Positions 57,220 to 64,000 of a stretch of 64,000 nucleotides of DNA are shown piece after piece. This DNA comes from Ahaetulla prasina (taxonomy: Eukaryota > Chordata > Lepidosauria > Squamata > Colubridae): the NCBI RefSeq assembly GCF_028640845.1, contig NC_080540.1, positions 228,144,794-228,208,793 of the forward strand. The letters run 5' to 3'. Every line of letters begins with the position of its first letter. The first letter of the stretch is position 1. A program made the translations under genes and the position numbers. Under the pieces are notes generated by a model. That model was not told the origin of the DNA and searched no databases. It saw only the letters and a program-made list of their open reading frames with translations.

Positions 57220-57616
57220 CAAGTAGTCCTCAACTTACAACATTTGTTTAGTGACCATTCAAAGTTACAACAGCACTGAAAAAAGTGACTTATGAATGTT
57301 TTTCACAGTTACGACCTTTGAGGCATCCCCAGGATCATGTGATCAAAATTCAGATGCTTGGCAACTGCCTCATATTTATGACCGTTGCTGTGCCCCAAGA
57401 TCACGTGATCCCCTTTTGCAACCTTCTGATAAGCAAAATCAATGGGGAAGCCAGATTCACTGAACAACCGGGTTACTAACTTATCAACCGCATCGATTCG
57501 CTTAACAGCTGGGGCAAGAAAGGTCGTAAAGTGAAGCAAAGCTCATTTAACAAATATCTCACAAAACAACAACAAAAGTTTGGGCTCAATTGTGGTCGTA
57601 AATCGAGGACTACCTG
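57220..57616. mobile_element. Tigger-like MITE, full length, TA flanked
   Basis: CAAGTAGTCCTCAACTTAC to GTAAATCGAGGACTACCTG with TA on both sides. The best-preserved reference copy in the window. Confidence 0.9.
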
Positions 57617-57618
57617 TA

Positions 57619-58014
57619 CCGTAGGTCATGACGCATGCCCGTTTCATTGCTTTTATGTGCTTTTAACTGTTCTTTGGTTATTGATTTTTTTTTTATTGGG
57701 GATGGCTTGTTTCCTGGCTGAGGGCACAATATTAATAAATTATTTTTGTTTGTTATGCAAAGGGTCCCAGCCTGCAGGTATCCCGGATAATTGCTCCTCA
57801 TCATCCAAGGTTGCACGTGCCAAGATGGTCCGAAGGATTCTTTTATCATTAAATAAGACGGAAAACTTGTGCGGTAAAACTGAACTGACATTTTAACAAC
57901 TGACTTTATAATCCAAGGGGATGGGCTGTCATTCTTCGGATCGTGAGGAACTTATTTGCATATCTCTCTTGTAGAAATTTATACTCTCAAGGTTTTAGGC
58001 CATCTGAGACACTA
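57619..58014. other. No feature recognised
   Basis: Apparently unique DNA. Confidence 0.5.
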
Positions 58015-58394
58015 TTACCGTATATACTCGAATATAAGCCGATCCGAGTATAAGCCGAGGTCCCCAATTTTACCCCAAAAAACTGGGGTAAACTGGGGAC
58101 TCGAGTATAAGCCGAGGGAGGGAAATGAGGCAGCTACCGGTCAGGGAAAGCCTCCCTCCCTCAGCCGAGAAGGCTGGCGGCTCCCCCGCCCCGCCCTCTC
58201 ACTGCACCGGCAGGGCTTCCCCGCGCTAATGCAAAAGCCCGCCAAGTTTGCGCCATCCGGTATAATGTGAAAAAAAGAAGAAAAAAAAAAAAACTCGAGT
58301 ATAAGCCGTATATACTCGAGTATAAGCCGAGGGGACGTTTTTCAGCACAAAAAACGTGCTGAAAAACTCGGCTTATACTCGAGTATATACGGTA
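58015..58394. mobile_element. TIR DNA transposon, CCGTATATACTCGA type
   Basis: Termini TACCGTATATACTCGAATAT and CTCGAGTATATACGGTA are inverted complements. ACTCGAGTATAAGCCG-type words recur at least five times inside, and the interior has a palindrome CAGCAC-AAAAAACGTGCTG. Superfamily not determined. Confidence 0.8.
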
Positions 58395-58575
58395 GTCCAA
58401 AAAGCACACAGTTGCCAGAAAAGATCTTGGTGAGATTGATTCGAGTTGAATTGTTATGAAGTTAACCATGCAGGCTTGCAAGGGATAAGGTAGTGTCTCC
58501 ATCTCCAGAAACACAAGAGAGTGTCCTCCGTCAATGATATTGACACCAAGATCTAAAACAATAAGGTGAGCAACC

Positions 58576-58849
58576 CAGCGTGAAATTCAAATTTTTTTAC
58601 TACTGGTTCTTTGGGCATGGCTTCGTGAGCATGGCAGGGAAGGATACTGCAAAATCCCCATTTCCTTCCCACTCCAGGGGGAAGAATACTTCAAAATCTC
58701 CATTTCCACCCCACTCTGGAGCCAGCCAGAGGTGGTATTTGCCGGTTCTCCGAACTATTCAAAATTTCTGCTGCCGGTTCTCCAAACTACTCAAAATTTT
58801 CGCTACTGGTTCACCAGAACCTATCAGAACCATCTGGATTTCACCCCTG
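58576..58849. mobile_element. hAT-type MITE (main family)
   Basis: Termini CAGCGTGAAATTCAAAT and CTGGATTTCACCCCTG; TSD GAGCAACC / GAGGAACC, 7 of 8. Confidence 0.9.
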
Positions 58850-59044
58850 GAGGAACCTGTCATATTCCAGATATTGCTGGTTCTAATGAACAATGACCAG
58901 GCTGCCTTGTGATCATGGAGATGGAATTTAAGCATATCTCCATGTATGCTGCTAGTATCTCTCTCTTGACTCAGCATTGTGAACTTTGGCTCACTATAAC
59001 TCTTTGGAGTACCAAAAAAGGGATTTTCCCCTCCCCCCCTCTCT

Positions 59045-59077
59045 CTTCTGTCTATCATCTATCTGTCTGCCTGTCTG

Positions 59078-59137
<60 letters not shown>

Positions 59138-59325
59138 CCTACCTATCTATCCATCTCTATCTCTCATCTATCTACTGTACTGTCTATCGTCTTTTTACCA
59201 TCTATCATTGTCTGCCTCTCTATCTCTGTCTATCATCTCTCTCTCTATCTCTCTATCTTTCTATCATCTCTATCATCTATCAACCATCTATCATTGTCTG
59301 TCTGTCTGTCTGTCTGTCTATCTCC
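59045..59325. repeat. ATCT/GTCT microsatellite block
   Basis: A pure ATCT core (about 59079-59137) within diverged CTAT/CTGT units on both sides. Confidence 0.95.
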
Positions 59326-59542
59326 TAGCAAATAATTAAGCATCAATATGTATATAAAATTAACAGCTGTCAGGTGAGAGAGCATTTTAGGGTCCAGGGG
59401 GTCAGCAAAAGGCAATGATGTAGTTTGGTCCTTCCAGAGATGCAAAAGGATTTAGTAAAAAGGCAGGGAGGCAACTTGTGCCAAATTTTCTTTACCCTGC
59501 AATCCCAAGCAAGCTGTTCATTCCTTTAATCTTCCAGCTCTC

Positions 59543-60459
59543 TGGATGAGATACTCACAGGAACAGATGAAAAAATGATTAAAAAACTATATAATTACTT
59601 ATTGAGTATTAAGATAGAAGAAGAACAGGTAAAAGAAACAATGATAGCATGGGCTAAGAATTTTGGATATACAATTGAGTTAGACAATTGGGCACAAATA
59701 TGGGAAGGAAATTATAAATTAAACATGTCGACAGCATATAAAGAAAATCAATATAAAATGTTTTATAGATGGCATATGGCACCTGAAAAATTGGCAAAAA
59801 GTTTAAAGATAAATCAGCTAAATGCTGAAAATGCCATCAAATACCAGGATCGTATTATCATATGTGGTGGACGTGTCCAGAAATGAGGAACTATTGGATT
59901 AAAATTTGAACATGGCTAGAGGAAATGATACAACAATGTATTGATTTAAAACCTGATCTGTTCCTATTGGGTATCTTACCAAAAAAGTATAGCAAATAGA
60001 ATATTTACTATATTTTATTTGATTACACATATTGTAACTGCAATGAGATGAGAATTGTATTTGCACAAAATTGGAAAGCAGAGAAAATCCCTTTAGAGGC
60101 AGAAGTAATTAAGAAAATATTGGAATGTGCAGAAATGAATAGATTAACATTGGTAATTAAAGAAAAGGAAGAATCGGAGTATTTTAAAGTATGGGGGCAA
60201 TTATGTCAATGGTTAGACAAGATAGATATATATAAATCTAGATAATTGATGAATGAATATAAATATAAGAAATTTGGGAAAAATGATGTAACAATCTAAA
60301 TAAAAATACAAAGATATGATAGAAATATAATATGAAAATGATGGAGGAGGGAGTAGAAGACACAAAATATGTACTCAGAAGAAGCACTGAATGATTAAGG
60401 ATGTATTGTTTGTTTGTATGTTTGTTTGTTTAAAAAAAAATAAACTTGTTTTTTAAAAA
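59543..60459 (+). mobile_element. L1 LINE 3' end with TSD
   Basis: 917 bp, flanked by the 15-bp TSD AATCTTCCAGCTCTC (59528-59542 and 60460-60474), ending in an A-rich tail. 5'-truncated. Confidence 0.92.
59575..60245 (+). pseudogene. L1 ORF2 C-terminal remnant
   Basis: Two frames: 59575-59886 (KMFYRWHMAPEKLAKSLK, as in the L1 ORF2 C-terminal region before its cysteine-histidine motif) and 60048-60245 (RIVFAQNWKAEKIPLEAEVI). The frames are separated by stops and at least one frame change. A + T rich. Confidence 0.85.
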
Positions 60460-60675
60460 AATCTTCCAGCTCTCCCGAAAAGATTTCTTAGAGAAATGGA
60501 TGAGTCTCTCAAAGTTAATGGTAGACTACATCCACTTGCTTCAAATACTTGAAAATGTCTTGCTTCTTTGTCCAGGGGAGACTGATGGAAAAATAAGCAG
60601 CACTTGAGGGACATGATAAAATATTGAACAGATTCATATCATATCACAGGGCTGCACACTCATCATGGCCTAGAT

Positions 60676-61128
60676 CAATGGTAGTCAACCTGGTCCCTAC
60701 TTCCCACTAATGGGCGTTCCAGCTTTCATGGTGGGCGGTAGGGGTTTTGTACTATACTGAAGTACTGTCCTTTTTTTTAATTTAATTAACTTTTTGAAAA
60801 AAATTTCATTTCTGAAAATATACTATTTGTATCGCCCGCGCATAAGTTTAGTTCACGTTATGTAAGTGAAACTAAATGGCACTATAGTGCGACCGCAAAC
60901 AAAAGACCCTCATCCCAGAATAGCTCGCGCATCTCCCCCCACACCATCCAGCTGTAACAGACAAGCAGAGCCGATAGCCCCCCCCCAAACCCAATCCAAA
61001 ATGCGCTAGAGGCATGCATAGATGAAGATACATGGTGCATTACTGTGGAACCGGTGGGCAGTTAGAAAATTTTACTACTAACAGAGATACAAAAGTGGCA
61101 GTAGGTATAAAAAGGTTGACTACCCCTG
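60676..61128. mobile_element. hAT-type element (GTAGTCAACC family)
   Basis: Termini CAATGGTAGTCAACCTGGTC and AAAAGGTTGACTACCCCTG, perfect TSD GCCTAGAT (60668-60675, 61129-61136). Confidence 0.93.
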
Positions 61129-61136
61129 GCCTAGAT

Positions 61137-61376
61137 AAATCTGAGAATGTAAATGGGCCACAAATATAAACGGAATCTAAATGATTGTTGCGCCTTAAGG
61201 GTTAAACCTTTAGTCCATCTAGACTAGTTCTTTTTGCTGGAAATGCTGTTCCCTCACCCACGCTATTCAACTGCTGGATGAAATTTTTTGAATCAGGGTT
61301 TTGACAAGGAACCTTTAATATTTCAGCTGTGCCGGTTAACTAACTATCCCACCCTTGCTAAGCCTCCAAGTGAAGT
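61137..61376. other. No feature recognised
   Basis: Short apparently unique stretch. Confidence 0.5.
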
Positions 61377-61960
61377 CGTTGGTGCTCTCTGAGCTTAGTG
61401 GTTTTCTTATAGACATTTCATTACCAAAATAGGCAAACCAAATCTGTGGAGGGCTGAATTTATCTAAATTTGTGAAAATTTTCACAAATGCACATAGCAA
61501 TCTCAACTATAGTTTCAACTGTGAACATCCTAGTATCAAGCCAAGTCCAAGAACGACAAAGAATTCCTCGAAGCCTTCAGACAACTTGACCATGAACAGG
61601 CACATAGAGATAAACAATATCTACATACCACTCAAGAAATAATCAAAAAGCCCAAGAGGAAACAAAAAGACCAAAACCCATCCTCACCAGCAATCAACAC
61701 CCTTATGAACAGAGATCAACACCAAGATTAACAGGAAATCAAGTAAACAAATATCCCAGTGAAGAAACTACCAATGCAGACCAACAAACAGTAAACAACT
61801 GCCTAATCAAGGAACCACCAAGGTACACTCCACCAATACTGGCAACTAGTATATAAAATTAAGAGCAAACCCCACTACCTTCTAACACTGATGTTGTTAC
61901 CTAGTTTGTTAATGAAATGTTTGCAAGGAACCATTCAAGCTCAGACAGTTCAACCGTGAA
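61377..61960 (+). mobile_element. Deleted Penelope-type element between inverted ends
   Basis: Left edge GGTGCTCTCTGAGCTTAGTG and right edge ACCTAGTTTGTTAATGAAAT with GCAAGGAACCATTCAAGCTC match the arms of the palindrome at 50271. Between them a broken frame reads FLEAFRQLDHEQAHRDKQYL, resembling a Penelope-like C-terminal region. The assignment is inference. Confidence 0.55.
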
Positions 61961-62970
61961 ATGCAAATATCCTCTTCTTTCAAAGTCCCTAAGTGATATG
62001 CCAACAAGGAAATACATTGAAATGCTTTATTCCAAAAATTTGACTTAATTTAATTGAAATAATAATAGTGATCAGTGTGTTATCTTGATTTGTGTAACAT
62101 ATTCCTGCTGAGCTCAGGCCTTAAATTAGCCCTAAATATACTACTGCAATTATGATGTAATCTATAGCTTTATAGCAGTCATGCCTAATATTGTGTTAAG
62201 TTCCAAACTGAATGAATGATAAATTGCACTCTAATTATACTGTCAAGAGCATATCTATTGATTATTAAAACAGTGACTTCAAACAACATTTAACATAATA
62301 CAGTATTATCCTGTAAAGCATTTCCAAGCCAAGATTTCTTTATAATGGTTATTTATAAATGTCATTTATCAAAGGTCCCGTACATTTCTAATTAGTAGCT
62401 TCCTGCTTAAAGATTTTGTTTCTTTATTGTTTCCTGTTAAGCCCAACTGGGATATTATCATTACATCATCCTTAAACAGTTTTTATTGCCATAAAGAATT
62501 TAATTACTTTTTATCTTCCCTGTCTTTATGTGTTGTAACAAAATAGTAACTTTTTATTGTAAAGAAAATATAAAGAAAAGCAGTAACTAAGCTGTTCAAT
62601 GTTTTCATTATTGATTTTCTTTCTCAGGAAGAACAAACTGAGTAAGGGTAATGAAAAATCAGTAAAAGAGCTCTACTGATGAAAAAGGAGTGAATATGAC
62701 AAAAAGAAGCTTTTAACGAAATTAAATAAAAATATTCCTTCAGTTGGCCTTTAAAACACCAACAGATTCTGATGCTGAAATTAATTTTTCAGTAGGGAAC
62801 ATAAACACAAATCAGGTTTGAAACAGAAGCAAAAATTATTTAACATTCTCCATGGACGATGTTGGGGATTCCAATACAAAAACATACTTTTTCTCATGCA
62901 GGTATATCTAGAATTATTAAAACAATAAACCCACACTTGTTAAAACAATAAACCCACACTAATTATGAGC
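61961..62970. other. No feature recognised
   Basis: AT-rich apparently unique DNA. A 24-base unit TTGTTAAAACAATAAACCCA is repeated twice at 62915-62960. Confidence 0.55.
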
Positions 62971-62978
62971 TATATAGG

Positions 62979-63371
62979 CAGGGGTGGGCTGCTGGGGGTT
63001 CACAGGGGTTCGGGAGAACCTCTAGCTAAGATTCTGTGCAGTTGGAGAACCCCCAAATCCCACTCCTGGCTGACCCCGCCCCACCCACCCCGCCCCTCTC
63101 AGGAGTCCCCACACAGCCCGTTTTGGATGACTTGCAGGGTGCGCACACAGGCTCGGGGAGGGTGAAAAATGGACCTACTGGAAGTTCCCTCCAGAGGGTC
63201 TCCAGAGCCTGGGGAGGCCATTTTTGCCCTCCCGGAGGCTTGAAGACAGCCTCTGGAGCCCGGGGAGGGCAAAAATGTTCCCCTGCCATGGTGCAGGAGG
63301 CTGACTAGGCCACACCCACCCAGCAATCAGGCAGAGAACCCCTTGCTAAAATTTTTGAAACCCCATCCCAG
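62979..63371. mobile_element. hAT-type element, GC-rich
   Basis: Termini CAGGGGTGGGCTGCTGG and AACCCCATCCCAG; TSD TATATAGG / TATAGAGG, 7 of 8. Interior has TGGAGACCC-type GC-rich inverted blocks. Confidence 0.75.
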
Positions 63372-63379
63372 TATAGAGG

Positions 63380-63876
63380 GTTGAAGAAATCTAGAACTCT
63401 TTGCTTTCTCTAATGCGGTTTAGATTTTCACAGTCTGGGACTGACAGCCCTAGGTTCAAAATGCTGTTGAAATGCCCATAGATTAAAAAGAAGAAAATTC
63501 AAATGTTCAGTGCGGCATTCCCTCAGAACACTTCCAAGAGCATTCCTTTTATTTGATTCAAAGCCTGAGAATAAACCGAAGAGATCTTACAGCAGCAGAT
63601 CATACCAAAATCTGAATTTATAAACCACAGAAGTGGGGGGGGGGAGATGTGGCAATGAAAAACTGCTTTTCTGTTAGTGTTAATCACAAGAAATGGAGTT
63701 GCTATTTCTGCATTTAGCCCCATATAAACTGTGGTGTTGTAAAAATGGAGAGTGAGTGAACAGAAGTAAAAAGACCCCTGTGGAAGTGGAGGTTATACAG
63801 AAATCAACTCCATTCATTAAAATGCTTTTCTGCCAACCTTTGTGTACTTTAAAAAGCTCCCTTTAAGAGCACACTT
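63380..63876. other. No feature recognised
   Basis: Apparently unique DNA with a G run at 63637-63646. Confidence 0.5.
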
Positions 63877-64000
63877 GTAGTTAGAATAGAATAGAATAGA
63901 ATAGAACTTTTTATTGGCCAAGTGTGATTGGACACAGAAGGAATTTTGCTTGGTGCGTACGCTCTCAGCATACATAAAAGATACGTTCATCAAGAATCAT
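63877..64000 (-). mobile_element. CR1-L3 LINE 3' end, reversed, cut by window edge
   Basis: About five AGAAT units, then TTTATTGGCCAAGTGTGATT and CGTTCATCAAGAATCAT, the reversed 3' UTR of the family at 43447. Confidence 0.88.

Overview
This looks like a nuclear, gene-poor stretch of a squamate genome, most likely a snake. The evidence is the repeat mix: Sauria-type tRNA SINEs, CR1 LINE 3' ends that run directly into ATTCT microsatellites, Penelope-like elements, many short hAT elements with 8-bp target-site duplications (TSDs), and long GATA/ATCT tracts. The species call is inference; the repeat structures are read from the sequence. No prokaryotic genes, CRISPR arrays, rRNAs or functional tRNAs were seen.

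The one host gene I can support is KCNV2 (Kv8.2, a silent modifier subunit of Kv2 channels in photoreceptors), on the minus strand. Exon 1 (33574-34923) encodes 450 residues from the N terminus to the pore helix. A phase-0 intron of about 7.6 kb follows, then the terminal exon encoding 82 residues (selectivity filter, S6, C tail). The terminal exon is present twice with identical sequence (25749-25997 and 22079-22327), because the segment 20166-22892 is directly repeated at 22893-26563. A GATA tetranucleotide is shared at both breakpoints and the junction. In the second copy, the DNA beside the exon has become a scrambled array of about 1.9 kb built from transposon fragments.

The rest is mobile DNA. 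1-8443: L2-like LINE end, CR1 end, a Penelope-like element with reverse transcriptase and GIY-YIG remnants next to a short telomere-like motif, and a long pyrimidine tract. 8444-14462: a complete but disrupted Ty3/Gypsy LTR element with nearly identical LTRs and an internal 1.5-kb tandem duplication of pol. 14488-20165: hAT, SINE and CR1 pieces. 20166-34923: KCNV2 and its repeats. 34924-64000: intergenic DNA with nested hAT elements, Tigger-like MITEs, CR1, L1, Penelope-type palindromes, a probable solo LTR and microsatellites.

Two points need care. The two pol copies of the LTR element differ largely by one-base homopolymer length changes, and the KCNV2 duplication could in principle be two haplotypes joined in assembly. 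Both therefore carry an assembly-error alternative as well as a biological one.
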